Assembly (NCBI RefSeq): GCF_022513565.1
Contig: NZ_JAKWBE010000001.1
Span: 372,001-436,000 of the forward strand
Length of the DNA: 64,000 nt
Reading direction: 5' to 3'
DNA from: Streptomyces gilvus
GTDB lineage: Bacteria; Actinomycetota; Actinomycetes; Streptomycetales; Streptomycetaceae
Shown: positions 1-8,394 of the stretch, in pieces
Numbering within the stretch: position 1 is the first letter of the stretch
Layout: every line of letters begins with the position of its first letter
Notes under the pieces: model-generated
Seen by the model: the letters and a program-made list of their open reading frames with translations, nothing else
Databases searched by the model: none
Told to the model about the DNA's origin: nothing
Program-made: the position numbers and the translations under genes

Positions 1-39
1 CGCGCGTCGCCGTCTCGGTATGCCGGAGCTTGCACTCAT
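1..39 (-). CDS. N-terminal fragment of a gene leaving the window on the left
   Basis: Only thirteen codons are visible, reading MSASSGIPRRRRA from an ATG at 39-37. A good ribosome binding site (GAGAGG on the minus strand, positions 52-47) sits 7 bases before the ATG, which is the reason for calling a start here. The run of arginines would fit the n-region of an export signal, as in sugar-binding lipoproteins, but that is inference. The palindrome at 81-94 lies about 42 bases upstream of the start and would be its operator. Product cannot be named from this window. Confidence 0.5.
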   Translation of the reverse strand, partial: MSASSGIPRRRRA

Positions 40-80
40 GGGGGTGCCTCTCGGGTACGGGGATGGCTGCGGGTGCCGAG

Positions 81-94
81 TGAGAGCGCTCTCA
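81..94. promoter_or_regulatory. LacI-family operator palindrome (CebR-like)
   Basis: TGAGAGCGCTCTCA is a perfect 14-bp palindrome. It differs from the known Streptomyces CebR operator TGGGAGCGCTCCCA at only one symmetrical pair of positions. It lies between two minus-strand genes, just upstream of the start at 39, so it most likely controls the gene leaving on the left, probably a carbohydrate gene. The regulator is not in view. Confidence 0.55.
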
Positions 95-213
95 AAGTGG
101 CCCCAATGTGCTCCCGCCCACACCGGCCGTCAAGACTTAAAACAAGGAAAGTCCTTCCGGTGCGGGTGAGTTCACCCCATGAATGCCGTTTGTGCCAGGG
201 CCTGGAACAGGTC

Positions 214-1452
214 CTAAACGGCGCTCCCCGCCTTCCACTCCGACCACGACAGGTTCCAGCCGTTGAGCCCGTTGGCCGGATCGACCGTTTTCTCGCCGGA
301 GTTCCTGACGATGACGACATCGCCGAGCATCGAGCTCTTGTAGAACTTGTAGCCGTCCACGGAGGGGTCGTTCGCGCCCTTCGCGTCGTGCAGACCGACG
401 CAGCCGTGACTGGTGTTCTCATGGCCGAAGACCGAGGTGGACGCCCAGTAGTTGCCGTGCACGAAGGTGCCGGAGGTGGTCAGGCGCTGGGCGTGCGGCA
501 CGTCCGGGATGTCGTACTCGTCGCCGAGGCCGACCGTGGAGGCCTGCATGCGGGTCTGCTTGAACCGCTCGCTGATCACCATGATCCCGGACCAGGTGGT
601 GTGCTGGGCGTTGCCGCCGGAGACCGGGTAGGTGGCGATGGTCTTTCCGTCCCGCTTGACCACCATCTCCTTGCTCGACAGATCCACGGTGCTGATCTGG
701 GCGCGGCCGATGTGGAAGGTGACGTCCTTGTGCTGGACGCCGTAGACGCCCTCGGCGCCCTGGACGTCCTTGAGGCGCAGGCTGAGGGTGATCTTCGTGC
801 CGGGCGCCCAGTACGTCTCGGGCCGGAAGTCCAGCCGGGTGTCGCCGAACCAGTGGCCGACCACCTCGACGGCGGGCTCGGCGGTGACCGTGATGGCCTT
901 CTGCACGGCCGCCCTGTCCTGCACGGCGTGCGTGAAGTTGATCGACACGGGCATGCCGACGCCGGAGGTCGAGTCCGCCTCGGGCGTGAAGTAGCCGACG
1001 AAGGTCTCGCCGGGCGACTTCGTGGTGAAGGTCGCCGTCTGCGCAGAGGCGCCCTCCGGAGTGGCGGTCACCGTGTACTTCGTGCCCGAGTAAGGGTTCC
1101 TCGCGGACGTCCACCTGGTCCTGGCCGCGTTGAACGAACCGGCCAGTGTCGAGCCGTCGTTGCCGGTGACCTTCACCGACGCGAGCGTGCCGTCGGTCAC
1201 GGTGACCTCGACCGGGCTCGCGAAGCCGGCCTTCCTGGTGCCGTCGGCGGGGGTGACCGACACCGTCGGCCTTCTCGCCGCCGCCTTCGCGGACGCGCCG
1301 GGCGACGCCGTGCCCTCGGAGGCGCCCGCCGAACCGCTGCACCCCGTCAGTACGGCGGCGGCCGGTACGACGCCGAGCGCGCCGAGCACACCGCGCCGGG
1401 ACCACCTCCCCGAGGGCTGCTGGGACCGGTTCGATATGTGCGAGACGCCCAC
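214..1452 (-). CDS. L,D-transpeptidase (YkuD family) lipoprotein
   Basis: Cross-links peptidoglycan stem peptides (3-3 linkages) at the outer face of the membrane. The GTG at 1452 is preferred because AGGAAGG lies 6 bases before it; an in-frame ATG at 1491 would add 13 residues and lacks such a site. The N-terminus has a twin-arginine stretch (SRRGVLGALG) followed by a lipobox ending in LTGC. Two Ig-like segments rich in Thr/Val follow, then the YkuD domain with the HGN...SHGCVGLHD signature; the catalytic cysteine is about residue 351 of 412. This is the layout of actinobacterial Ldt proteins (LdtMt2 type). It stands alone, after an IclR gene on the same strand. Confidence 0.88.
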   Translation of the reverse strand: MGVSHISNRSQQPSGRWSRRGVLGALGVVPAAAVLTGCSGSAGASEGTASPGASAKAAARRPTVSVTPADGTRKAGFASPVEVTVTDGTLASVKVTGNDGSTLAGSFNAARTRWTSARNPYSGTKYTVTATPEGASAQTATFTTKSPGETFVGYFTPEADSTSGVGMPVSINFTHAVQDRAAVQKAITVTAEPAVEVVGHWFGDTRLDFRPETYWAPGTKITLSLRLKDVQGAEGVYGVQHKDVTFHIGRAQISTVDLSSKEMVVKRDGKTIATYPVSGGNAQHTTWSGIMVISERFKQTRMQASTVGLGDEYDIPDVPHAQRLTTSGTFVHGNYWASTSVFGHENTSHGCVGLHDAKGANDPSVDGYKFYKSSMLGDVVIVRNSGEKTVDPANGLNGWNLSWSEWKAGSAV

Positions 1453-1659
1453 GTCAGGCCTTCCTGGGATTTCCACCTTGTCCGGATGCATCCTGCGCCG
1501 CGCAGATTTGCTGGTCCTTTGAAAGCCCGGGCGGCTTCCTGAGATTCCGGTGAGGACTCCCCGGCGGCCCGGCCGTCTCCGTGCATTCCCGCGCCGAACC
1601 AGGGCGACTTCGCACCCGCGCGGCGATCCGCGGGATCCAGGAGCACGGGGACCTGAGCG

Positions 1660-1698
1660 GCTCCTCGGACAAGGGCCGTTCCGGTAATCCCGAGGAGC
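1660..1698. other. Hairpin in the IclR/transpeptidase intergenic region
   Basis: A 9-bp perfect inverted repeat, GCTCCTCGG (1660-1668) and CCGAGGAGC (1690-1698), encloses a 21-base loop. It lies about 45 bases past the stop of the IclR gene (which reads leftward to 1744) and before the transpeptidase start, so a weak terminator is possible; there is no T-tract. The rest of 1453-1743 shows no gene. Confidence 0.3.
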
Positions 1699-1743
1699 GG
1701 AGGCGTGCGCCTCGCCGGTGAGCGGGATGTGCGGCCCGCGGCT

Positions 1744-2499
1744 CTACGGCTCCTTCGGCGGCTGCCAGCCCAGGGCTCGGGAGATTCCTCGGGCCGCGAG
1801 GCGGACCGCCGGTATGAGGACCGGGATCTGGGCGTCGGCCTGCGGTACCACCACCGACACCGCGGCCGTCACCGTGCCGCCCGGTCCGCGCACCGGTGCG
1901 GCCACCGACAGGGCGTCGTCGGTGACCTGCCGGCCGCTCACCGCGACCCCCGTGCGCCGTACCTCGGCCAGCACCCGGCGCAGCCGTGCCGGGTCGGTGA
2001 TGGTGTACGGCGTGAAGGACGCGAGCGGGCCCGCGCAGTACTCGTCCTGGGAGTCCGGGTCCGCGTGCGCCAGCAGCGCGAGCCCGACCCCCGTGGCGTG
2101 CAGCGGCCAGCGCGCGCCGACCCGGATGTGCACGCCGACCGCCGACCGCCCCGACAGCCACTCGATGTAGACGACCTCGTCCCCGTCCCGCACCGCCATC
2201 TGCACGTTCTCGTGGGTGGCCTCGTACAGGTCCTCCAGGTACGGCAGCGCGATCTGCCGCAGCGCCAGTCCGCGCGGGGCCAGGGCCGCGACCTCCCAGA
2301 GGCGGAGCCCGACGTGGTAGACGCCGGACGCGTCCCGCTCCAGCGCGCCCCAGTCGGTGAGCGCGCCGACGAGGCGGTGCGCGGTGGTGAGGGTCAGCCC
2401 GGCCCGCCGGCTGATGTCCGTCAGGGACAGCGCCGGGTGCTCGTGGTCGAACGCGGCGAGCACGGACAGCAGCCGGTCGGGGGCGGAGCGGAGGGTCAT
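1744..2499 (-). CDS. IclR-family transcriptional regulator
   Basis: 251-residue regulator. An N-terminal winged helix-turn-helix (about residues 5-65, with LSLTDISRRAGLTLTTAHRL) is followed by the IclR effector-binding domain (about 75-245, with the typical ENVQMAVRDGDEVVYIEW segment and a conserved cysteine in DEYCAGPL). Such proteins bind small carbon metabolites and repress or activate neighbouring catabolic genes. The ATG overlaps the stop of the upstream hydrolase gene by four bases (ATGA), so the two are translationally coupled. The likely target is the hydrolase operon itself; effector unknown. Confidence 0.9.
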   Translation of the reverse strand: MTLRSAPDRLLSVLAAFDHEHPALSLTDISRRAGLTLTTAHRLVGALTDWGALERDASGVYHVGLRLWEVAALAPRGLALRQIALPYLEDLYEATHENVQMAVRDGDEVVYIEWLSGRSAVGVHIRVGARWPLHATGVGLALLAHADPDSQDEYCAGPLASFTPYTITDPARLRRVLAEVRRTGVAVSGRQVTDDALSVAAPVRGPGGTVTAAVSVVVPQADAQIPVLIPAVRLAARGISRALGWQPPKEP

Positions 2500-3866
2500 G
2501 GCCGGGCGTCCCCCGGGTGCGCGAGGTCGTAGGGGCGGGGGTAGGGGGCGGGGCGGTAGTCGACGTACCGGGCCGCGGACGTCGAATCCTCGTGCACGGC
2601 ACGGGAGTTGAGGATCGCCGGTGAGGTGTCCCAGCGGCCCGTGCCGAGGCGGTGCTCCAGGGTGTGCAGCGCCCCGAGCATCTCGCCGGACGTGAAGGCG
2701 CAGTGTCCGGGGCCGTCGACATAGGCCTGGCTGAGCAGCCGGCCGGAGCCGGCCGCGGTGGCGGCCCGCCGGTAGGCGCTCTCGGCCTGGACCGGGATCA
2801 GTGCGTCGCCGGTGGTGTGGATGTCGAGCTGCGGGTCGCTCAGCCGGCCGCCGAACACGCTGGTGCGCCGCATCCACCGCACGGCCGCGGGATCGGCGGA
2901 GATCCGGGGGGCGCGGTTCAGCGCCGCGAGGTCGGTGCGCAAGGACACTCCCGCCTCCTTGTAGAGCTCCGTCACCTCTTTGTACAGCGGGGACCGGCCC
3001 AGCATCGCGGTGTAGTCGACGCCGGTGTTCCAGGACATGTTGCCCCCGGCCCGGCTCTCCGCCTCCTGCCGCCAGCTGAAGGCGGGCAGCTGCAGCAGAC
3101 CGGAGACGGCCGCGTACTGGTCGGCCTCCTGGCCGCTCCAGTCCGTCGGGCCCGGCTTCGTCTGTGAGGGGTCGTTGTAGCCGGGGATGTTGTGCAGCGC
3201 GGCGGCGAGCGCGATGCGGGCGCGGCCGGCGGCGCTCTGCTGGGCCGCGGAGACCTTCGAGGTGAGGGACTTGGCCGCGCTCACGGCTGCCGCCTGGTCG
3301 GCGAAGCCGGTGAGCGGGATGTCCTCGCCGGGTGCGAGCAGGGTCCGCAGGGCGAAGACGGGGTCGAGGGTGCTGTTCCAGTTGGCGACCCCGCCCTGGA
3401 CCAGCCCGCACATCGACAGCGAGCCGTCGAAGCGGTCCGCGTGCCGCTCGGCGAGGGTCGTGGTGACCAGGCCGCCGTAGGAGGTGCCCCAGGCGATGGT
3501 CCGCCGGGCGGTGCCGAACCTCTCGGTGAACAGGTCGAGGGTGGCGAGCTGGTCGGGGACCGCCCGCGTCACCGCCCAGCCGGTCGTGGCGTACGAGGAG
3601 CCGATGAGCGCGTAACCCTCGGCGAGCAGCTTGCCGGCGGTGGTGGCGTCGGGGGAGTCCTGTGCCGGGTTGGGTACGCCCGCGGGCCGGTAGCCGTGGC
3701 TGTAGAGCAGCACGGTGCCGTTCCAGTGGGCGGGCAGGTCCATCAAGTACGTTGCGCCCGAGGGTAGTTGCCCTTCCACGTGGGCGTCGGTGGCCGCCTG
3801 GGCGGGTACGGCGGCGGCCGCGCCCAGGGTGAGGGTCAGGGCGGCGAGGCAGATGCGGGTCTTCAC
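2496..3866 (-). CDS. Secreted alpha/beta hydrolase
   Basis: 456-residue exported hydrolase. The GTG at 3866 is chosen because GGAAGGGACC precedes it at good distance and it opens a clean signal peptide (KTRICLAALTLTLGAAAA...AQA). The nucleophile elbow is GTSYGG, the acid is in TTGDALIPV and the histidine in DGPGHCAF, giving a full Ser-Asp-His triad. The size and the YSHGYRPAGVPNPAQ region resemble secreted esterases or peptidases of Streptomyces rather than a cutinase. Substrate unknown. First gene of a two-gene unit with the IclR regulator; the leader before 3866 contains a CAACAACTTG motif similar to the MarR sites further right. Confidence 0.75.
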   Translation of the reverse strand: MKTRICLAALTLTLGAAAAVPAQAATDAHVEGQLPSGATYLMDLPAHWNGTVLLYSHGYRPAGVPNPAQDSPDATTAGKLLAEGYALIGSSYATTGWAVTRAVPDQLATLDLFTERFGTARRTIAWGTSYGGLVTTTLAERHADRFDGSLSMCGLVQGGVANWNSTLDPVFALRTLLAPGEDIPLTGFADQAAAVSAAKSLTSKVSAAQQSAAGRARIALAAALHNIPGYNDPSQTKPGPTDWSGQEADQYAAVSGLLQLPAFSWRQEAESRAGGNMSWNTGVDYTAMLGRSPLYKEVTELYKEAGVSLRTDLAALNRAPRISADPAAVRWMRRTSVFGGRLSDPQLDIHTTGDALIPVQAESAYRRAATAAGSGRLLSQAYVDGPGHCAFTSGEMLGALHTLEHRLGTGRWDTSPAILNSRAVHEDSTSAARYVDYRPAPYPRPYDLAHPGDARP

Positions 3867-3978
3867 GTGAGGTCCCTTCCGGTGGGGCGTGCGGGACGAA
3901 ACCCCGGTGAAGTTAGGCACCTATTCCTCGCCAGTCAACAACTTGCACAACATCAGCCATCGGCGGCGAGATGCGGCA

Positions 3979-4404
3979 TCAGCCCAGTCCGTCCTCGGCG
4001 ATCCGCTGCAGCAGCGTGTGCAGCGTCTCCCGCTCGGCCGGATCGAGGGGGCCCAGCAGGTCGTTGGTCACGCGCAGGCCCGCCTCGTCCGTGTCGCGCA
4101 GGAAGGCGCGGCCGTCCCCGGTCAGGACGACGATGCGGCTGCGGCGGTCGTCGGGGGAGGGGCGGCGCTCGGCGAAGCCCAGCTTCTCCAGGTCGTCGAC
4201 CAGGCCGACGATCGCGCTCGGGTCGTATCCGAGCCGGGTGCTCAGCTCGCGCTGCAGGGCCCCCTCGGAGCCGGCGAGGAAGCGCAGGACGGCGTAGTGC
4301 CGCAGCCGCAGCCCCGACTCCTGCAGGAACGTGTTGAACAACTGCCCCGAGCGCAGACCGAGCCGGTAGAGCAGATAGCCCGTGTCCGCGTGCAGGGCGC
4401 GCAT
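3979..4404 (-). CDS. MarR-family transcriptional regulator
   Basis: 141 residues from the ATG at 4404, the usual MarR size. The winged helix runs from about residue 40 to 105 (LRHYAVLRFLAGSEG, then a recognition helix and the wing SPDDRRSRIVVLT with the conserved D-R-R). No canonical start with a good ribosome site lies further upstream in frame, although the open frame continues to 4653. It is divergent from the SDR operon, and two direct operator-like repeats lie between them (4533-4562). MarR proteins of this setting usually repress an adjacent catabolic operon until an aromatic or acyl-CoA ligand appears. Confidence 0.85.
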   Translation of the reverse strand: MRALHADTGYLLYRLGLRSGQLFNTFLQESGLRLRHYAVLRFLAGSEGALQRELSTRLGYDPSAIVGLVDDLEKLGFAERRPSPDDRRSRIVVLTGDGRAFLRDTDEAGLRVTNDLLGPLDPAERETLHTLLQRIAEDGLG

Positions 4405-4532
4405 CCAGGGCTCGTCCGCGTCGATCGAGGCGGCGTTCTTGGCGTGCTGTCGGCTGATGACGGGCTCCCTGGTCTCGGCCCCGCAAGCGGGCGCTTCTCG
4501 GTGCAGATTCCAGCATGTCCCACCCGGAGGTC

Positions 4533-4562
4533 GCCAACAACTATTGACGCCAACAATTATTG
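4533..4562. promoter_or_regulatory. Two direct operator-like repeats in the marR/SDR divergent promoter
   Basis: GCCAACAACTATTG (4533-4546) and GCCAACAATTATTG (4549-4562) are 14-bp copies differing at one base and spaced 16 bp apart. The second contains the imperfect palindrome CAAnAATTnTTG, the kind of AT-centred site that MarR dimers bind. In this GC-rich context the AT-rich island stands out. It lies 129 bases above the MarR start and about 50 bases above the SDR start, suited to repress both. Confidence 0.6.
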
Positions 4563-4612
4563 CTCTTAGCTTCGATCTCGAAGCCGCAGCCCATGTTGAA
4601 GGGACTCCACCC

Positions 4613-5530
4613 GTGCCCAGCATCGATCTCACCGGCAAGGTCGCCGTCGTCACCGGCAGCGGCCGGGGCCTCGGACTGGCCTACGCGCACGCCCTGGCCG
4701 CCCACGGCGCCTTTGTCGTCGTCAACGACGTGGACGAGGCCGTGGCCGAGGCGGCCGTGAAGTCCATCACCGAGGCGGGCGGCAGGGCCGTCGCCGAGGT
4801 CGTCCCGGTCGGCACCTCCGAGGCCGCGGACCGGCTGGTGAACCGGGCCGTCGAGGAGTTCGGGCGGCTGGACGTCCTGGTCACCAACGCCGGCATCCTG
4901 CGCGACAAGGTGCTGTGGAAGATGACCGACGAGGACTTCGACGCGGTGATCACCACCCACCTCAAGGGCACCTTCACCTGCGCCCGCGCCGCCGCCGTCC
5001 GCATGCGCGAGCAGGGCGAGGGCGGCACCCTGATCCTGGTCGGCTCCCCGGCCGGCCAGCGCGGCAACTTCGGACAGACGAACTACGCCGCCGCCAAGGC
5101 CGGCATCGCCGCCATGGCCCGCACCTGGTCGATGGAGCTGGGCCGGGCGAACATCACCGTCAACGCGATCGTGCCGGTGGCCGCGACCGCGATGACCGAG
5201 ACCATCCCCGCCTTCGCCCCCTACGTCGAGGCCCTGCGGAACGGGCAGCCCTTCCCGGACTTCCTGCGCAAGGGCGAGGGCTTCGGCACCCCCGAGGACT
5301 GCGCGGCCCTCGTGCCCTTCCTCGCCTCCGAGGCCGCCCGCGGGATCACCGGCCAGGCCATCGGCATCGGCGGCGACAAGGTGGCACTCTGGTCGCATCC
5401 GCAGGAGATCAAGGCGGCGTACGCCGACGGCGGCTGGACCCCGCAGGGCCTCGCCGACGTCTGGGCCACCTCCCTCGGCGCGGAGCCGCAGAGCGTCGGC
5501 ATCCCGGCGCCCGAGTTCCCGGAGGCGTGA
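4613..5530 (+). CDS. SDR-family 3-hydroxyacyl-CoA-type dehydrogenase
   Basis: 305-residue NAD(P)-dependent oxidoreductase. The GTG at 4613 is preferred because AAGGGA lies 8 bases before it. The Rossmann glycine motif TGSGRGLG is at about residues 13-20, NAG follows, and the catalytic triad is Ser145, Tyr158 and Lys162 with the classical YxxxK. The closest recognisable type is the fatty-acyl/steroid beta-oxidation SDR (17-beta-HSD4-like, often annotated as 3-oxoacyl reductase), usually found beside MaoC hydratases, as here. It starts an operon with the amidohydrolase (one-base TGATG overlap), the CoA ligase and the MaoC protein. Confidence 0.82.
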   Translation: MPSIDLTGKVAVVTGSGRGLGLAYAHALAAHGAFVVVNDVDEAVAEAAVKSITEAGGRAVAEVVPVGTSEAADRLVNRAVEEFGRLDVLVTNAGILRDKVLWKMTDEDFDAVITTHLKGTFTCARAAAVRMREQGEGGTLILVGSPAGQRGNFGQTNYAAAKAGIAAMARTWSMELGRANITVNAIVPVAATAMTETIPAFAPYVEALRNGQPFPDFLRKGEGFGTPEDCAALVPFLASEAARGITGQAIGIGGDKVALWSHPQEIKAAYADGGWTPQGLADVWATSLGAEPQSVGIPAPEFPEA

Positions 5531-6417
5531 TGTCCGACCCGATGAACGTCGACGACCTGGTCGCCATCGACGTCCACACCCACGCGGAGGTGTCCTCCAA
5601 GGGGCACTCCTCCCTGGACGACGACCTGCACGACGCCTCCTCCGCCTACTTCAAGGTCGAGGGCAAGCGGAAGCCGACCCTTCAGGAGACGGCCGCCTAC
5701 TACCGGGAGCGGAGGATGGCCGCCGTGATCTTCACGGTGGACGCCGAGTCCGCGACCGGCACCGCGCCCGTCCCGAACGAGGAGGTCGCCGAGGCCGCCG
5801 CCGCCAACTCCGACGTGCTGATCCCCTTCGCCTCCATCGACCCCTTCCGCGGGAAGGCGGGCGTCAAGCAGGCCCGGCGGCTGGTCGAGGAGTACGGGGT
5901 CAGGGGCTTCAAGTTCCACCCGAGCATCCAGGGCTTCTTCCCCAACGACCGCTCGGTGGCCTACGACCTGTACGAGGTGATCGAGGAGACGGGCACCATC
6001 GCCCTCTTCCACACCGGCCAGACGGGCATCGGCGCCGGCGTTCCCGGCGGGGGCGGGATCAGGCTGAAGTACTCCAACCCCCTGCACGTGGACGACGTGG
6101 CGGCCGACTTCCCGCATCTGAAGATCATCCTGGCGCACCCGTCCTTCCCCTGGCAGGACGAGGCCCTCGCCGTCGCCACGCACAAGCCGGGCGTGCACAT
6201 CGACCTGTCCGGCTGGTCGCCGAAGTACTTCCCGCCGCAGCTCGTGCAGTACGCGAACACGCTGCTGAAGGACAAGGTCCTCTTCGGCTCCGACTTCCCC
6301 GTCCTGACCCCCGACCGCTGGCTCGCCGACTTCGCGAAGCTGCCGGTCAAGGACGAGGTCAAGCCGAAGATCCTCAAGGAGAACGCCGCCCGCCTGCTCG
6401 GGCTGACCAAGCCGTAA
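5530..6417 (+). CDS. Amidohydrolase-2 family metal-dependent hydrolase or decarboxylase
   Basis: 295 residues with the TIM-barrel amidohydrolase signature: metal-binding DVHTHAE near residue 11, a KFHP strand near 120, ILAHPSFPW near 200 and GSDFPVL near 255. The family (ACMS decarboxylase / gamma-resorcylate decarboxylase / hydratase type) acts on carboxylated aromatic or ring-opened acids rather than amides. The start overlaps the SDR stop by one base. Beside a CoA ligase, MaoC and SDR it would prepare or cleave a ring-derived acid, but the exact reaction cannot be read from the sequence. Confidence 0.78.
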   Translation: MSDPMNVDDLVAIDVHTHAEVSSKGHSSLDDDLHDASSAYFKVEGKRKPTLQETAAYYRERRMAAVIFTVDAESATGTAPVPNEEVAEAAAANSDVLIPFASIDPFRGKAGVKQARRLVEEYGVRGFKFHPSIQGFFPNDRSVAYDLYEVIEETGTIALFHTGQTGIGAGVPGGGGIRLKYSNPLHVDDVAADFPHLKIILAHPSFPWQDEALAVATHKPGVHIDLSGWSPKYFPPQLVQYANTLLKDKVLFGSDFPVLTPDRWLADFAKLPVKDEVKPKILKENAARLLGLTKP

Positions 6418-6427
6418 GGGGCCGTAG

Positions 6428-7930
6428 ATGCGTAATGAGGGACTGGGATCGTGGCCCGCCCGCCGGGCCCGCAAGACCCCGCACCGCACCGCCCTGATCC
6501 ACGGCGGCACCTCGCTGACGTACGCGCAGCTGTACGACCGCACCACCCGCCTCGCCCACGCCCTGCGCTCGCGCGGCATCCGGCGCGGCGACCGCATCGC
6601 CTACCTCGGCCCGAACCACCCCTCCTACCTGGAGACCCTGTTCGCGGCGGGCACGCTGGGCGCGGTGTTCGTGCCGCTCAACACCCGCCTCGCGGGCCCG
6701 GAGATCGCCTTCCAGCTCGCCGACTCCGGCGCGAAGGCGCTCGTCTACGGCCCCTCGCACGCGGGGCTGGTCGCCGGGCTCCCGGGCGACACCGACGTAC
6801 GGGCGTACGTCGAGGTGGGCGCGGAGTACGAGGCGGCGGTGGCCGGCGCCCCGGCCGAACCGGTCGACGAGCCCGTCGCCCCCGACGACACCTGCATCAT
6901 CATGTACACCTCGGGGACGACCGGCCGCCCCAAGGGCGCCATGCTCACGCACGGCAACCTGACGTGGAACGCGATCAACGTCCTGATCGACACCGACCTG
7001 ATCGCCGACGAACGCGCCCTGGTCTCCGCCCCGTTGTTCCACACGGCGGGCCTGAACATGCTGACGCTGCCGGTGCTGCTGAAGGGCGGCACCTGCGTCC
7101 TGGTCGAGGCCTTCGACCCGAACGCCACCTTCGGCCTGATCGAGGAGCACCGGATCACCTTCATGTTCGGCGTGCCGACCATGTTCGAGCAGGTGGCCCG
7201 GCATCCGCGCTGGCCCGACGCGGACCTGTCCTCCCTGCGCATCCTGACCTGTGGCGGCTCCCCGGTCTCGACACCGCTGATCGCCGCGTACCAGGAGCGG
7301 GGGCTGACCTTCCTCCAGGGCTACGGCATGACGGAGGCCTCTCCCGGCACGCTCTTCCTGGACGCGGAGCACGCGATCAGCAAGGCCGGGTCGGCGGGGG
7401 TGCCGCACTTCTTCACCGATGTGCGTGTCGTACGGCCGGACCTCACCCAGGTCGACGTCGGCGAGACCGGCGAGGTCGTGGTCCGCGGACCGCACGTCAT
7501 GCGCGGCTACTGGGGGCTGCCCGAGGAGACGGCCGCCTCCTTCGCGGACGGCTGGTTCCGCAGCGGGGACGCGGCCCGGGTCGACGAGGACGGGTACGTC
7601 CACATCGTCGACCGCATCAAGGACATGATCATCTCCGGGGGCGAGAACATCTACCCCGCCGAGATCGAGGACCTGCTGCTGGCCCACCCCGGCATCGTCG
7701 AGTGCGCGGTCATCGGCGTGCCGGACGAGAAGTGGGGCGAGGTGCCGCGGGCGGTCGTCGTCCCCCGCGAGGGCGTCACGGTCGACCCCGACGAGGTGCT
7801 GGCCTCGCTGGCCGGACGCCTCGCCAAGTACAAGATCCCGAAGTCGGTGGTGCTCGCGGACGAACTGCCGCGCACCGCCTCCGGGAAACTCCTCAAGTCC
7901 CGTGTCCGCAACCGGTACGGCAACAGTTAG
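6428..7930 (+). CDS. AMP-binding acyl-CoA ligase
   Basis: 500-residue adenylate-forming enzyme that activates a carboxylic acid to its CoA thioester. The P-loop-like motif YTSGTTGRPKG is at about residue 160, GYGMTEASP near 300, the GWFRSGD...DRIKDMIISGGENIYP hinge near 380-410 and the PRTASGKLLK lysine motif near 485. Length and motifs fit FadD-type medium/long-chain or aryl ligases. The ATG at 6428 follows AAGGGG. Third gene of the MarR-controlled operon, 10 bases after the amidohydrolase. Confidence 0.88.
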   Translation: MRNEGLGSWPARRARKTPHRTALIHGGTSLTYAQLYDRTTRLAHALRSRGIRRGDRIAYLGPNHPSYLETLFAAGTLGAVFVPLNTRLAGPEIAFQLADSGAKALVYGPSHAGLVAGLPGDTDVRAYVEVGAEYEAAVAGAPAEPVDEPVAPDDTCIIMYTSGTTGRPKGAMLTHGNLTWNAINVLIDTDLIADERALVSAPLFHTAGLNMLTLPVLLKGGTCVLVEAFDPNATFGLIEEHRITFMFGVPTMFEQVARHPRWPDADLSSLRILTCGGSPVSTPLIAAYQERGLTFLQGYGMTEASPGTLFLDAEHAISKAGSAGVPHFFTDVRVVRPDLTQVDVGETGEVVVRGPHVMRGYWGLPEETAASFADGWFRSGDAARVDEDGYVHIVDRIKDMIISGGENIYPAEIEDLLLAHPGIVECAVIGVPDEKWGEVPRAVVVPREGVTVDPDEVLASLAGRLAKYKIPKSVVLADELPRTASGKLLKSRVRNRYGNS

Positions 7931-7938
7931 GGAACTCC

Positions 7939-8394
7939 ATGAGCATCACCGTCAACGGCATCGACGAGCTGAAGAAGCTCGCGGGCAGCGACCTCGGCAC
8001 CAGTGAGTGGATCGAGGTCACCCAGGAGCGGATCAACACCTTCGCCGACGCCACCGGCGACCACCAGTGGATCCACGTGGACCCCGAGAAGGCCGCCGAG
8101 GGCCCCTTCGGCGCCCCGATCGCCCACGGTTACCTCACCCTCTCCCTGTTCATCCCCCTGTTCACCGAGCTGCTGGACGTCCAGGGCGTCACCACGAAGG
8201 TCAACTACGGCCTGAACAAGGTCCGTTTCCCCTCGCCGGTGAAGGTCGGCTCGCGCATCCGCCTGGCGGGCAGGCTCGCGGAGGTCGAGGAGGTGCCGGG
8301 CGGGGTGCAGATCACCGTCGACGGCACCATCGAGATCGAGGACGGCAGCAAGCCGGCCGCCGTCCTGCAGAGCCTGTCCCGCTTCTACGCCTGA
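7939..8394 (+). CDS. MaoC-like enoyl-CoA hydratase
   Basis: 151-residue single hot-dog domain protein. The hydratase-2 signature is present: D-A-T-G-D-H-Q-W-I-H around residues 33-42 provides the Asp/His catalytic pair, and PIAHGYLTLSL follows at about 60-70. The size matches stand-alone MaoC dehydratases, which add water across a 2-enoyl-CoA bond. The ATG is 8 bases after the ligase stop with GGGAA before it. It ends by overlapping the convergent PaaX gene by 10 bases. Confidence 0.87.
   Translation: MSITVNGIDELKKLAGSDLGTSEWIEVTQERINTFADATGDHQWIHVDPEKAAEGPFGAPIAHGYLTLSLFIPLFTELLDVQGVTTKVNYGLNKVRFPSPVKVGSRIRLAGRLAEVEEVPGGVQITVDGTIEIEDGSKPAAVLQSLSRFYA

Noticed and set aside
4405..4653. N-terminal extension of the MarR protein
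   Set aside because: The open frame continues upstream but would cross the operator repeats and the SDR start, and no ribosome site supports it.
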